Source: an uncultured Lachnobacterium sp. (GTDB taxonomy: Bacteria; Bacillota; Clostridia; Lachnospirales; Lachnospiraceae). From it: 64,000 nucleotides of DNA. Where the stretch lies: NCBI GenBank assembly GCA_900543445.1, contig UQRC01000008.1, positions 1 to 64,000 of the forward strand. The letters are read 5' to 3'. Positions 9,206-18,057 of the stretch are shown here, piece after piece. A model generated the notes under the pieces. It made no database searches. It was not told where the DNA came from and was given only the letters and a program-made list of their open reading frames with translations. The translations under genes and the position numbers were made by a program. Each line of letters begins with the position of its first letter. Positions within the stretch are counted from its first letter, which is position 1.

Positions 9206-10771
9206 ATGGATAACGAAAAGAAAACAAATCCGTCAACGGAAGAAGTAAAGTTGGACGATGCAAAGCGTGTTCAAGTACTCTCTCCGGGAATGATGGTAGC
9301 AAAGCGCTTTTTCCGTAATAAGCTTGCAATCGTAGGACTTGTCATTATCGTGTGTATGTTTTTATTCGCCTTCGTGGGCGGTGCGATCATGCCATATAGC
9401 CAGAGCAAAGTCTTTTACCGTATGGATGAGATAAAAAAGGATTATGCCGGCGCAACTTATATTGAAGATTATCAGGTTATGATGAAGGATGGAGGTAAGA
9501 TGCCGAGTGACGGCTATTCCCAGTCCATTCTTGCAATTTCGACCAACAAGCTGAACTTTAAGACTGCGGATAACGATATGATGTGTCTTGACCAGATCGG
9601 CGAGGGGGTTTATCTGTTATACAAAGGAAGAGTCCCGATTGAAAAAAATGAGATCGGTATGCTTTATGAGCGTTCTTTTACGGCATATTCATCGGAGGTT
9701 AAGTTTTCTTATGATTTCTGTCGTAATGTAATGGTTGCAATCAGTAACGGAGAGGCTTCCGTAGATGCGGATGGCAATGCATATACCATTCAGGCAGAAG
9801 GAGAAGGAGCTACAATGGTATATGATTCCGCTGGAAACACATATGCTTATGTTTCCGATATGAACATTAATGCAGTATCTGACAGCGTTTACCTGTCACC
9901 TGAGTTCAAGGAAGCTGCAAAAGCAGCAATCGACGGTAACGAGGATTCCTTTACTTTTGCCAATGCGGACGGAAAGGACGAAGAGTATCTGTTAAGCCGT
10001 AAGGACGGACAGTATATTATTAAGAGGTATCAGCAGTCAAAAGTGATGGATACCTATGCATCTCCATCATTTAAGCATCCGGTGGGAACCGATGCCAATG
10101 GTATGGATCTTCTGACCCGATTGATGTATGGTGGACGGATTTCCCTTTTGATCGGTTTTGTTGTTGTGCTGATCGAGTTGATCCTTGGTGTATTGGTCGG
10201 CGGTGTTGCCGGTTTCTTCGGCGGCTGGGTGGATAATCTTCTGATGCGTCTGGTTGATATTGTTTACTGTATCCCGGCGATGCCATTGTATCTGATCCTC
10301 GGTTCCGTCATGGATTATATGAAGGTATCACCGACAATTCGTATTTATATGCTCTGTGTGATCATGGGTGTTATCGGATGGGTTGGAATCGCGCGTATCG
10401 TTCGAGGACAGATCCTTTCCCTTCGCGAGCAGGAGTTCATGATCGCAGCAGAAGCCACGGGAATCAGTATTAAGCGAAGAATTTTCAAGCACCTGATTCC
10501 GAATGTTATTCCGCAGTTGATCGTATTTGCTTCCATGGGAATCGGTGATGTTATCTTAACAGAGGCTTCCTTAAGTTTCCTGGGACTTGGTATCAAGTAT
10601 CCGGCAGCTTCATGGGGCAGTATCATCAATGCTGTAAACGATTCCTACGTTATGACGAATTATCTGTTCGTCTGGGTACCGGCCGGACTTTTGATCCTTC
10701 TTACGGTACTTGCATTTAACTTTGTTGGTGATGGTCTGCGAGATGCGTTCGATCCTAAGATGAAACGGTAG
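9206..10771 (+). CDS. oppC: Oligopeptide ABC importer, permease subunit C, enlarged
   Basis: This permease pairs with OppB. The N terminus has the OppC_N region (KRFFRNKLAIVGLVIIVCMFL at about 29-49) and the C-terminal half has five membrane segments with the EAA loop near 405-425 (AAEATGISIKRRIFKHLIPN). At 521 residues it is far longer than the usual 300. The extra part, about residues 70-285, lies between membrane segments 1 and 2 and should face outside; it is acidic and aromatic-rich with no motif I recognise. The start has AAAGGAGGG upstream and lies 13 nt after oppB. Confidence 0.93.
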   Translation: MDNEKKTNPSTEEVKLDDAKRVQVLSPGMMVAKRFFRNKLAIVGLVIIVCMFLFAFVGGAIMPYSQSKVFYRMDEIKKDYAGATYIEDYQVMMKDGGKMPSDGYSQSILAISTNKLNFKTADNDMMCLDQIGEGVYLLYKGRVPIEKNEIGMLYERSFTAYSSEVKFSYDFCRNVMVAISNGEASVDADGNAYTIQAEGEGATMVYDSAGNTYAYVSDMNINAVSDSVYLSPEFKEAAKAAIDGNEDSFTFANADGKDEEYLLSRKDGQYIIKRYQQSKVMDTYASPSFKHPVGTDANGMDLLTRLMYGGRISLLIGFVVVLIELILGVLVGGVAGFFGGWVDNLLMRLVDIVYCIPAMPLYLILGSVMDYMKVSPTIRIYMLCVIMGVIGWVGIARIVRGQILSLREQEFMIAAEATGISIKRRIFKHLIPNVIPQLIVFASMGIGDVILTEASLSFLGLGIKYPAASWGSIINAVNDSYVMTNYLFVWVPAGLLILLTVLAFNFVGDGLRDAFDPKMKR

Positions 10772-10780
10772 GTGGCAAAG

Positions 10781-11938
10781 ATGGGATTATTAAAAAAAGA
10801 TAAAGACAACGGATATATTTCCGCGAAGGAGTCTCACCGTATTGCGAAGGAGAATCGCAAGATCACCGGAGAGATTGAAAAGAAGAGAAACAGAAAACAT
10901 ATTCCGGAAGAGGAATATATTACCAAGATGAAGAATCCGGATAACTGTGTTGAGTTTGACAATGTCCATACGTATTTCTTCACGGATATCGGAACGGTTA
11001 AAGCTGTTGATGGCGTATCGTTTGATGTGCCGCAGGGGAAGACCGTCGGCATCGTAGGAGAGTCCGGTTGCGGTAAATCCGTAACCAGTCTTTCTCTGAT
11101 GCAGCTTGTACAGCGCCCGACCGGACAGACGGTAGAAGGCGAAATCCGTTTCGACGACGGAAACAGAACCTATAACATTGTAAATACTCCGACTTCTGTC
11201 ATGCAGAAGCTTCGAGGCAACTATATGTCTATGATCTTCCAGGAACCGATGACTTCTCTTAATCCGGTATTCCGTATCGGAGATCAGGTGGATGAAGTTA
11301 TCGCTCTTCATTACCCGGAAAAGAGTAAGGAAGAGGTAAAGGCACGTACACTTGAGATGCTTGAAATGGTTGGTATTGCTAATAGGGAAGGTGTTTATCG
11401 GATGTATCCGCATGAGTTATCCGGTGGTATGAGACAGCGTATTATGATCGCTATGGCTCTGGCTTGTGATCCGAAGCTGATCATCGCCGATGAGCCTACG
11501 ACGGCATTGGATGTTACCATTCAGGCACAGATCCTGGATCTGCTTCGAAGTCTGAAAGATCGTATTAACAGTTCCATTATGTTGATCACGCATGACCTTG
11601 GTGTGGTTGCTGAGATGGCGGATTATGTGGTTGTTATGTATGCCGGACGTGTCATTGAGAAAGGAACTGCGCAGGAGATCTTCAAGGATCCACGCCATCC
11701 TTATACGATCGGACTTATGAATTCAAAGCCTGTAGTCGGTAAACATGTGGATAAGCTTTACAGCATTCCGGGAAGTGTGCCGAACCCAATCAATATGCCG
11801 AATTATTGCTACTTCAGAGATCGCTGCGAGATGTGTGTGGACGGATGTGAGGGAGCATACCCGGGTGTCTACAAAGTATCGCCGACACATGAAGTGAGCT
11901 GCTATCGTTGCATGGAAGGAGACACAAAGAATGAGTAA
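10781..11938 (+). CDS. oppD: Oligopeptide ABC importer, ATPase subunit D
   Basis: This cytoplasmic ATPase powers the Opp transporter. It shows Walker A GESGCGKS, a Q loop in [12 protein letters not shown], signature LSGGMRQR, Walker [13 protein letters not shown] and an H loop in LITHDLG. The C terminus is the oligo_HPY extension with a cysteine cluster (four Cys in the last 60 residues), which in some OppD/DppD proteins binds an iron-sulfur cluster. It has a roughly 55-residue basic extension before the nucleotide-binding domain. I chose ATG 10781, with AGGTGG upstream, over an in-frame GTG at 10772 that has no proper ribosome site. It overlaps oppF by 8 nt. Confidence 0.95.
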   Translation: MGLLKKDKDNGYISAKESHRIAKENRKITGEIEKKRNRKHIPEEEYITKMKNPDNCVEFDNVHTYFFTDIGTVKAVDGVSFDVPQGKTVGIVGESGCGKSVTSLSLMQLVQRPTGQTVEGEIRFDDGNRTYNIVNTPTSVMQKLRGNYMSMIFQEPMTSLNPVFRIGDQVDEVIALHYPEKSKEEVKARTLEMLEMVGIANREGVYRMYPHELSGGMRQRIMIAMALACDPKLIIADEPTTALDVTIQAQILDLLRSLKDRINSSIMLITHDLGVVAEMADYVVVMYAGRVIEKGTAQEIFKDPRHPYTIGLMNSKPVVGKHVDKLYSIPGSVPNPINMPNYCYFRDRCEMCVDGCEGAYPGVYKVSPTHEVSCYRCMEGDTKNE

Positions 11939-12929
11939 TGAACAGATCAAACACAATGATGAGAACATTCTTGAAGTGTCTCATTTAAAGAAATATTTCC
12001 CAATCAAGGGAGGCTTTTTCGGTGGTGTGACAGGACAGGTAAAGGCAGTCGATGATGTCAGCTTTAACATCAAGCGTGGAACTACCATGGGACTTGTAGG
12101 AGAGTCCGGATGCGGCAAGTCCACAACGGGACGTACGATTCTGCGTCTGATCGAGAAGACGGACGGCGAAGTTCTCTTCAACGGAGAGGATGTCAATTCC
12201 TGGGATAAGAAAAAGCTTCGTGATATGCGTACGAAGATGCAGATCATTTTTCAGGATCCGTATTCATCCCTCTCGCCAAGACTTCCGGTCGGTGAGATTA
12301 TCGGTGAGGCTGTCCGCGAGCATGGATTGGTTTCAAAGGAAGAGTACGATGATTATGTAACCAAGGTTATGTTAGACTGTGGACTTCAGGAGTATCACAA
12401 GGATCGTTATCCGCATGAGTTTTCCGGCGGACAGCGTCAGAGAATCTGTATTGCACGTGCACTGGCACTCAATCCGGAATTTATTGTATGTGATGAGCCG
12501 GTATCGGCTTTGGACGTATCAATCCAGGCACAGATCATCAATCTTCTCCGCGAATTACAGGAGAAACGTAATCTGACATACTTGTTTATTTCGCATGACT
12601 TATCGGTTGTAGAGCATATTTCCGATACGGTCGGCGTTATGTATCTTGGTGGTCTGGTAGAGACCGGTAAGACAGAGGATATCTTTGCGAATCCGCTTCA
12701 CCCATATACCAAGGCATTGTTCTCGGCAATTCCGATGCCGGATCCGGATGCTAAGAGAGACCGTATTCTTCTGGAGGGGGATATCCCATCTCCGGCCAAT
12801 CCACCGGCAGGGTGTAAGTTCCATACACGTTGCAAAGAGTGCATGGAGATCTGCAAACATGAGGATCCGAAGCCACGTGACATGGGCGACGGGCACAAGG
12901 TAAAATGTCACCTTTACGATGAGGTATAA
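11931..12929 (+). CDS. oppF: Oligopeptide ABC importer, ATPase subunit F
   Basis: This is the second ATPase of the Opp complex, 332 residues long. Walker A is GESGCGKST, the Q loop lies in IIFQDPYSSLSPR, the signature is FSGGQRQRI, Walker B is FIVCDEPVSALD and the H loop is FISHDLSV. The C-terminal oligo_HPY region follows, with a shorter cysteine cluster. It overlaps oppD by 8 nt, with AAGGAG before the ATG, so the two are probably translationally coupled. It is the last transporter gene of the operon; the next gene starts 2 nt later. Confidence 0.96.
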   Translation: MSNEQIKHNDENILEVSHLKKYFPIKGGFFGGVTGQVKAVDDVSFNIKRGTTMGLVGESGCGKSTTGRTILRLIEKTDGEVLFNGEDVNSWDKKKLRDMRTKMQIIFQDPYSSLSPRLPVGEIIGEAVREHGLVSKEEYDDYVTKVMLDCGLQEYHKDRYPHEFSGGQRQRICIARALALNPEFIVCDEPVSALDVSIQAQIINLLRELQEKRNLTYLFISHDLSVVEHISDTVGVMYLGGLVETGKTEDIFANPLHPYTKALFSAIPMPDPDAKRDRILLEGDIPSPANPPAGCKFHTRCKECMEICKHEDPKPRDMGDGHKVKCHLYDEV

Positions 12930-12931
12930 AT

Positions 12932-13345
12932 ATGAATTATGATTTTATTCGCAAGCTTGCGGTTAAGGTCAGTGAACAGGAAGCAGGAGCAATCATAAAG
13001 CTCCTGCTTTCTCACAACATTGAGACTTATGCCGAGGGCACATCGGAAGAAAGAAAAAGAGGAAGAATGTATGTGGCAATCCAGAGCGAGCCTGTGAATG
13101 CAACAGTACTGTCGAGCGGAAATCTGTATGTCGCGGCGGCGGATCACGCCCGTGCGATCGAGATTCTAGGAGAAAACGGATATGATGCGGTAATCTGCCG
13201 CGATGAGCAGGAAGCAGCAGTACTTACCGAGACGGAGAGAGTGATGCAGGAATATTACCGTAAGAGAAAACAGAACAATCTGGTTGCGCTTGCAATCGTT
13301 ATTGTGGTATTCATTTTTCTTTTTCTGCGGGGAATTGTTGGCTAA
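12932..13345 (+). CDS. DUF2007-like small protein with C-terminal membrane anchor
   Basis: This 137-residue protein has an N-terminal domain (about 1-85) that resembles the DUF2007 'signal transducing' fold: a helix with a duplicate-access pattern (EQEAGAIIKLLLSHNIETYAEG), strands ending in LYVAAADHARAIEIL. The C terminus carries one membrane segment (about 117-136) following a basic stretch, so it is probably tail-anchored with the domain in the cytoplasm. It begins 2 nt after oppF and is likely co-transcribed. The function of the family is unknown; the domain call is moderate. Confidence 0.75.
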   Translation: MNYDFIRKLAVKVSEQEAGAIIKLLLSHNIETYAEGTSEERKRGRMYVAIQSEPVNATVLSSGNLYVAAADHARAIEILGENGYDAVICRDEQEAAVLTETERVMQEYYRKRKQNNLVALAIVIVVFIFLFLRGIVG

Positions 13346-13365
13346 AACTACCAAATAGGTTATAA
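13337..13365 (+). promoter_or_regulatory. Possible promoter before the 13422 gene
   Basis: TTGGCT (13337-13342), a 17-nt spacer and a perfect TATAAT (13360-13365) overlap the end of the preceding gene. It would drive the three following genes of unknown function. Confidence 0.65.
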
Positions 13366-13421
13366 TGGACTCGATATGATATAGGAAAAGGTATCTGTAA
13401 AGGGCGAGGTGCAATTGTGGT

Positions 13422-14177
13422 ATGTTTGGCAGGGATGAGGCATTTGATAAAATAAAAGCGGCTTTGGCGGCAACGGATTCGGATATGGCTGCATTCAAAA
13501 GCTGGCAAAAGAAGTATGAAAAATTAAGCCGTCAGTGGCAGAATGTACAGACCCAGTATGAGAATGCGCGCGCGGCAACAGAGTGGGTGAACGATGCTGC
13601 CGGCCAGATGGAGCGCATGATCACCGGAGAGAAAGCATATGATAAGAAGGAATTTGCGCAGCTCCTCAAGGAAATGAAACGCAGACAGAATGGGTTTGAT
13701 CATGAATTCCTGATCAGTGCAGAGGATCGCGAGTTCCATTCTACCTATGATACGATCGTTCGTCTTGGACAGAAGGCGTATGAGACAGCAGACCAGAGAC
13801 TGATCTTACAGAGTGAGATTGAGAATCTTCTTGCTTTGCTACGGGAGAATTTAGAGAACGAGAGTCCGTCCGCATGGAAGCTTGCGTTCTATCTGATGGA
13901 TCACTCTGAGAAGGATCTTGCAGACCTTCCGGCAGGCGGGAAAGTGACCTGTGTCAATCAGACTTACGAGGAACATTTTTTAAAACCGATCGTTAATCTG
14001 GTGGCATCTGCGATTGAGAGCGCAGACCGGAAACGGATTGAATGCAAAGGTGCAACGGATCGCAGGAGTCGTAAGTTTATAGAGGCAACAGAGTTACTCG
14101 ACAATAAGGAAAACGATGAGGATACTTCGCGTCAGAGAGCGGAGCGCATCGTGAGCAAGGTCGCAGAGTGCAGATAG
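13422..14177 (+). CDS. Predicted coiled-coil protein of unknown function
   Basis: This 251-residue soluble, highly charged protein appears largely helical, with heptad-like stretches around residues 25-60 and 110-150. No signal peptide, no membrane segment and no catalytic motif are seen, and I do not recognise it. The ATG at 13422 has only a distant GAGGT, so initiation may be weak. It lies 10 nt before a membrane-anchored protein gene; the two may work together, which is inference from spacing only. Confidence 0.7.
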   Translation: MFGRDEAFDKIKAALAATDSDMAAFKSWQKKYEKLSRQWQNVQTQYENARAATEWVNDAAGQMERMITGEKAYDKKEFAQLLKEMKRRQNGFDHEFLISAEDREFHSTYDTIVRLGQKAYETADQRLILQSEIENLLALLRENLENESPSAWKLAFYLMDHSEKDLADLPAGGKVTCVNQTYEEHFLKPIVNLVASAIESADRKRIECKGATDRRSRKFIEATELLDNKENDEDTSRQRAERIVSKVAECR

Positions 14178-14187
14178 GAGGGGTAGA

Positions 14188-14919
14188 ATGTCGGGATTAA
14201 TTGGTCTTATTATATGGATTGCCGTCTTTTATTATATTATGAAAAAGGCAACGAAAAACGATGCTGCAAAGAAGAATCAGACGAATATCAATGGTCAGCC
14301 GCTCAATCGTCAGAGTCAGACATTTGAGAAGGTGGGAAGCCTCGTTAAGGAAAATGTGGCGAAGTTTGAGAAGCAGGCAGCACAGTGGATGGAGATTGCA
14401 AGTGCGCAGAGTTCGCAGGGAACGAATACTGCTTCTAATGCGACAAGACAGCAGACTACGACGTACCGTGCCTCATCAGGCGACAGTGGACAGCGGACGG
14501 CAGATCGTAATCGGTCAACGCAGGCATACCAACAGACAACAAGATCCGCAGCCGCATATGGGGCAGCGCCGAGTCCGAAGGGACAGCCGTATCGTGCCAC
14601 GAAGGAGCCGACACCGGATATCGTGCAGCGTGCGAAGTCAAATACGAAGAAGTATGAGGCGGATGAGACGCTTCATGAACTTGAGAGTGAGCATAAACAT
14701 TCGGAGAAGGTGTCTTCGGCAGAAGCCGCTTATGTGGCAAAGGATCGTGCGGAACATCTGAAGATGCATATGGAACCAACGCCTGGTGTGGAAGATGAGA
14801 ATCTTCTTGGAAGTATTGAGGATCTGATGGTCAAGGGATATGACGGCAAGTTAAGCTTTGAGAGAGATTTCCTTGGAGAGGCGATGGATATGATCAATCG
14901 ATTTACGTTGGCAGATTAA
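14188..14919 (+). CDS. Membrane-anchored protein with low-complexity linker, unknown function
   Basis: This 243-residue protein begins with one membrane segment (about 3-18) followed by KK-rich residues, so the bulk is probably cytoplasmic. Residues 40-150 are a Gln/Ser/Thr/Ala-rich low-complexity linker. The last 70 residues form a charged helical region ending in a conserved-looking segment (EDLMVKGYDGKLSFERDFLG). The ATG has AGGAGGGG upstream. It follows the coiled-coil gene by 10 nt. No known family is recognised. Confidence 0.72.
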   Translation: MSGLIGLIIWIAVFYYIMKKATKNDAAKKNQTNINGQPLNRQSQTFEKVGSLVKENVAKFEKQAAQWMEIASAQSSQGTNTASNATRQQTTTYRASSGDSGQRTADRNRSTQAYQQTTRSAAAYGAAPSPKGQPYRATKEPTPDIVQRAKSNTKKYEADETLHELESEHKHSEKVSSAEAAYVAKDRAEHLKMHMEPTPGVEDENLLGSIEDLMVKGYDGKLSFERDFLGEAMDMINRFTLAD

Positions 14920-15017
14920 GGACGAGGAGAGATACATACAAGTGATTCATGACGTGGCATTGAATTGCATGATCATGAAGACAAGAGACATCTAAGGGAT
15001 GACAGGAGGAATAACAG

Positions 15018-15821
15018 TTGGAACGAAGACCGAAATCCGGTGAAATATACCGGCATTTTAAAAACAAATTGTATCAGATCGTGACAGTGGCAACCCATTC
15101 GGAGACGAAAGAGGAGTTAGTGATCTATCAGGCGTTGTACGGAGATTTTGGCGTGTATGCAAGACCACTCTCCATGTTTGTGAGCGAAGTAGATCATGTG
15201 AAATATCCGGATGTGCAGCAGAAGTATCGCTTCGAACTGGTGGACAGGAAAGAAGCAGGAAATGTTGAAGCTGAAAGAACTACAAAAGCAAACGAAGTGA
15301 CCGTTACCATAGAGAGAACGGATACATCAGGAAGCGGTCAGGAAGACAACGAAATTCGCAGAAGAAAGTTTGCGGTCAACCGGTCATCGTCCGCAACGGA
15401 TTCCTTCGCGGGTACAAGGACAGAAAGTAAACGAGGCTCTGATCGTGCAGCAGCTTCCCGCAGTGAGAGAAGCCAGTTCGTGAAGCAGCCTGCGGCAGTG
15501 AATGAACATGGTGGAGATCGTGCTGTTGCCTCACAAAGTGAGAGAAGTCAGTTTGCGAAGCAGCCATCCGATAACTCGTGTATGACACAGGAGCCACAGG
15601 TCAGCCCGAAACTGATGGAGTTTCTTGAGGCAGAAAGCTTCGAGGAGCGATACAACATTCTTGTGACGATGGCAGATGATATCACGGACAGCATGATCGA
15701 TACGATGGCTGTTGTTATGGATACTGTGATTCCAGAGGGACCGATCGAGAAGCGTTTCGAGGATCTCAAGTACACCATCCGTACAAGACAGCAGTACGAA
15801 TTTGCAAACAGGCTGCGTTAG
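15018..15821 (+). CDS. DUF1653 domain protein with internal repeats
   Basis: Residues 4-75 match the DUF1653 pattern ([15 protein letters not shown], then [16 protein letters not shown]), a small beta-rich domain of unknown role. A disordered middle (about 85-195) holds two near-copies of a short unit containing SERSQF-x-KQP, around residues 151-160 and 174-183. The C-terminal 70 residues form a helical domain I do not recognise. The start is TTG at 15018, chosen because AGGAGGA lies 7 nt upstream and the domain begins directly after it. It ends the group of unknown genes and converges on the CYTH gene. Confidence 0.82.
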   Translation: MERRPKSGEIYRHFKNKLYQIVTVATHSETKEELVIYQALYGDFGVYARPLSMFVSEVDHVKYPDVQQKYRFELVDRKEAGNVEAERTTKANEVTVTIERTDTSGSGQEDNEIRRRKFAVNRSSSATDSFAGTRTESKRGSDRAAASRSERSQFVKQPAAVNEHGGDRAVASQSERSQFAKQPSDNSCMTQEPQVSPKLMEFLEAESFEERYNILVTMADDITDSMIDTMAVVMDTVIPEGPIEKRFEDLKYTIRTRQQYEFANRLR

Positions 15822-15875
15822 AATACAAGCATTGAGAATAGAATGAAAAAATAATGGTAACGCCCTTATGGTAAT

Positions 15876-16328
15876 CTACGCAAGACCGTGCTGGCTGAGA
15901 TAACTGTTGTGGTATTTGCCGGAATTTGTAACGTCTTCTCCGAACCAGTCAGGTGCTGAGAAGGCGTTTGCTTCTTCTACGGAATCAAATTCAACCTCAA
16001 CGATAACAAGCCCCTTGAGATCTTCTTCAAAGATATCAAGCTCAGCGGTCAGCTTATCGTTAAGCGGGATCAGGTAACGCGTCTTGGCGATTAAGAGACC
16101 GTCAATCTTTGAACGAAGATGCGTGTATGCTTCTTCGGTAAGCGGGAGATTATATTCTTCGCGCACCATAAGACCGTCACCTTTGTACGTCATATAGTAA
16201 TCATTGTTTGAGCGGCGGATGCGTACCACGGGTTCTGTGCACAGGTAGCCCTGTGCAATTTTTTTACTTTCGTATTGATCCAGGTTTACCGGAATTTCTT
16301 TTACTAAATATTTGCGTTCGATTTCCAT
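15876..16328 (-). CDS. CYTH domain protein (triphosphate tunnel family)
   Basis: The protein starts with the family hallmark EIERKYLV and continues with alternating charged strands (RIRRSNNDYYMTYK, TAELDIFEEDLKG, VIVEVEFDS), forming one full CYTH domain of 150 residues. Bacterial CYTH proteins of this short type hydrolyse inorganic tripolyphosphate or similar triphosphates with Mg2+ or Mn2+ in a beta-barrel tunnel; the substrate here is not determined. It is cytoplasmic. The start has GAAAGGAAATC upstream. It stands alone, convergent with the DUF1653 gene. Confidence 0.9.
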   Translation of the reverse strand: MEIERKYLVKEIPVNLDQYESKKIAQGYLCTEPVVRIRRSNNDYYMTYKGDGLMVREEYNLPLTEEAYTHLRSKIDGLLIAKTRYLIPLNDKLTAELDIFEEDLKGLVIVEVEFDSVEEANAFSAPDWFGEDVTNSGKYHNSYLSQHGLA

Positions 16329-16528
16329 AGTGATTTCCTTTCAGGAGATAATGAAGCCTGAGATATATTCGTTATTTCTTTGTCATGATTATAGCAGAAG
16401 AAGCAGGAGGAGAAAAGAGGTTGCGCGGTTGTTGAATTAGACAGAATGTGTTAAAATAATATTAATTATAGAGGTCGTGAAATATAGTTTGAGAAAGGCT
16501 GCACAAAAGTAGAGAAAGGGGAATTGTT

Positions 16529-16879
16529 ATGACATATGAAGAGGTTGTATATAAAGTACAGAAGCAGGTGATCAAGAGTAGGGCAAAGACGGATCAGCAC
16601 ATTGCGGTACAGTTTAATATTGTAGGAGAGGGCGAAGGGGCTTTCTATATTGAGATTGACAGTGGTAGAATTTCGGTACAGCCGTATGAGTATTACGACA
16701 GAGATGCGGTCGTGTATGTGGATGCCGAGACTCTGTTTGATGTCTTAGAACAGAAGATCACAATCCCGGATGTGACCGGAAGTGGTAAATTTGTCGTTCA
16801 GGGAAATTATGATGCGACGATGGCGCTTCTGGAATCTTTGATCACCAAGAGTAAGAAAAAGGAGAGCAAGCATGAGTAA
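16529..16879 (+). CDS. SCP2 sterol-binding domain protein
   Basis: This 116-residue protein resembles a stand-alone SCP2 domain: a YEEVVYKVQKQV helix, strands with IQFNIVGEGEGAFYIEI-like pattern, an ADAETLFDVL-type helix and the closing GxxKFVVQGNYDATMALL helix. The fold holds lipids or other hydrophobic ligands; in bacteria its role is mostly unknown. The ATG has AAAGGGG upstream. It overlaps the DJ-1 family gene by 8 nt, so they form an operon. Confidence 0.82.
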   Translation: MTYEEVVYKVQKQVIKSRAKTDQHIAVQFNIVGEGEGAFYIEIDSGRISVQPYEYYDRDAVVYVDAETLFDVLEQKITIPDVTGSGKFVVQGNYDATMALLESLITKSKKKESKHE

Positions 16880-17423
16880 ACTTGGAATATTTATGGCAGA
16901 CGGATGCGAGGAAATCGAGGGACTTACGGTAGTTGATCTCGTTCGCAGAGCAGGCATTGAGATCGAGATGATCTCTGTCAGCGGAGAGAAAAACGTGACG
17001 GGATCACATAAGATCGCTTTTCAGACAGACGTAAGTAAGGCAGATGCAGATTTCGCTTCCTATGATGGAATCGTGCTTCCGGGCGGAATGCCGGGAACGA
17101 CACACCTGATGGAAGATGATACCGTCAACCGTGTGATCAAAGAATTTGCCACTTCCGGCAAACTCGTAGCAGCAATCTGTGCGGCACCGAGCGTTCTTGG
17201 TAATGCAGGTCTGCTTGTAGGGAAGAAGGCTACATGCTACCCTGGCGTAGAGGGCAAATTGACCGGAGCTGATTTCGTGACCGATCCGGTTGCGAAGGAT
17301 GGCAACATCATCACAAGCCGCGGACTTGGTACCGCAATCGAATTTGCAGCTGAAATTGTCGCATATCTGCTGGATGAGAGTGCAGCGAAATCCTTGAAGG
17401 AAAGTGTTGTATATCGCGACTGA
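16872..17423 (+). CDS. DJ-1/PfpI family protein
   Basis: The 183-residue protein has the DJ-1 fold: an N-terminal MSKLGIFMADGCEEIEG, with the acidic residue that activates the cysteine, the GGMPGTTHL loop, and the nucleophile elbow VAAICAAPSVLG with Cys near residue 104. Members act as protein or metabolite deglycases or redox sensors, but the activity of this branch (DJ-1 clade of Clostridia) is not certain. The start has GGAGAG upstream and overlaps the SCP2 gene by 8 nt. A terminator follows. Confidence 0.9.
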   Translation: MSKLGIFMADGCEEIEGLTVVDLVRRAGIEIEMISVSGEKNVTGSHKIAFQTDVSKADADFASYDGIVLPGGMPGTTHLMEDDTVNRVIKEFATSGKLVAAICAAPSVLGNAGLLVGKKATCYPGVEGKLTGADFVTDPVAKDGNIITSRGLGTAIEFAAEIVAYLLDESAAKSLKESVVYRD

Positions 17424-17453
17424 TAAAGAAATGTATGATACGACAAAACGCAG

Positions 17454-17490
17454 AAAGCCCGGAGGAAGCAATTGCTTTCTTCGGGCTTTT
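17454..17490 (+). terminator. Terminator between DJ-1 and SASP genes
   Basis: Arms AAAGCCCGGAGGAAGC and GCTTTCTTCGGGCTTT pair over 16 positions with two imperfect pairs, loop AATT, followed by TTTT. The A-run on the other side lets it serve the convergent SASP gene too. Confidence 0.85.
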
Positions 17491-17510
17491 GGTTATCCTG
17501 CAATCAGGAC

Positions 17511-17729
17511 TTATTTCATCTGCTCTTCCTGCTTCATGATCATTTTCTTGACCATCTCTCCACCGATCGAGCCAGCCTGCTTAGAAGTTAAGTCACCATT
17601 GTAACCGTCCTTTAAAGGTACTCCAAGCTCGCTTGCTACCTCTTCCTTGAAACGCTTCATCGCTTCCTTTGCCTCCGGAACAGCCATACGTCCGGAATTG
17701 TTTGAAGAATTTGAAGAATTGCTTGCCAT
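17511..17729 (-). CDS. Small acid-soluble spore protein, alpha/beta type
   Basis: This 72-residue protein binds and protects DNA in the dormant spore. It shows the family signature: EAKEAMKRFKEEVASELG with the germination protease cleavage context, then LTSKQAGSIGGEMVKKMI. The N terminus is Ser/Asn-rich. I chose ATG 17729 because AAGGAGGTG lies 6 nt upstream; the GTG four codons earlier would overlap the ribosome site. Expression is expected in the forespore under sigma G; no clear sigma G boxes were found by eye. It shows the organism makes spores. Confidence 0.95.
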   Translation of the reverse strand: MASNSSNSSNNSGRMAVPEAKEAMKRFKEEVASELGVPLKDGYNGDLTSKQAGSIGGEMVKKMIMKQEEQMK

Positions 17730-17760
17730 ATCTTTCACCTCCTTAATTTACTTTTCGCCA

Positions 17761-17814
17761 ACAAAGAATTGCCGACGCGCGCATGATACTTGGCGGGTCG
17801 GCAAATTCCTTTGT
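17761..17814 (-). repeat. Imperfect inverted repeat upstream of the SASP gene
   Basis: Arms 17761-17776 and 17797-17814 match (ACAAAG-AATT-GCCGAC) with two single-base bulges around a 20-nt loop. It lies about 30 nt before the SASP start and would fold in its leader. Its role is unknown. Confidence 0.55.
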
Positions 17815-17881
17815 CAACTTACTGTTCTCATGTGCTTGAGTATAGTGTGACCTCAAAAAGCCAAATTATGAAGGAATTTGC

Positions 17882-17910
17882 TTGACAATTATTGGAAGCT
17901 ATGATTTACT
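17882..17910 (+). promoter_or_regulatory. Promoter of the ABC exporter leader
   Basis: TTGACA (17882-17887), a 17-nt spacer and TTTACT (17905-17910) with an upstream TGA that acts as an extended -10. The weak -10 box lies inside a palindrome. Confidence 0.6.
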
Positions 17911-17921
17911 TGAACAGTAAA
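17905..17921 (+). promoter_or_regulatory. Candidate operator palindrome over the -10 box
   Basis: TTTACT and AGTAAA are perfect inverted 6-mers separated by 5 nt (TGAAC). The site overlaps the -10 region and so would block transcription if bound, as MarR- or TetR-type repressors do. No such regulator gene lies nearby. Confidence 0.5.
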
Positions 17922-17952
17922 CCAAAATATAAAAGAAAGCGAGGTAAAAAGA

Positions 17953-18027
17953 ATGTTTGGATTTGCACTTTATAAAGATTTGAATAATCTGAGTCATGAA
18001 ATTACCTCGGTTGCGCATTGGGATTAG
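17953..18027 (+). CDS. Candidate 24-residue leader peptide ORF
   Basis: The ORF starts with ATG 17953, 7 nt after GAGGT, and ends with TAG 18025-18027. The peptide begins MFGFALYKDLNNL and ends AHWD. Its own ribosome site can pair: CGAGGTAA (17940-17947) is perfectly complementary to TTACCTCG (18002-18009) inside the ORF, so ribosome progress would change the fold. A terminator-like stem follows 30 nt after the stop, and an ABC exporter pair follows that. Position and build are like leader ORFs that control drug exporters by attenuation, for example bmrB before bmrCD in Bacillus subtilis. Expression is not proven. Confidence 0.5.
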   Translation: MFGFALYKDLNNLSHEITSVAHWD

Positions 18028-18057
18028 TTTTTACTGAGAAAATGCAGATAGAACGTG

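Noticed and set aside
15436..15560. Direct repeat inside the DUF1653 gene as a mobile element trace
   Set aside because: The two copies keep frame and encode the same SERSQF-x-KQP unit, so a protein repeat is the simpler reading.
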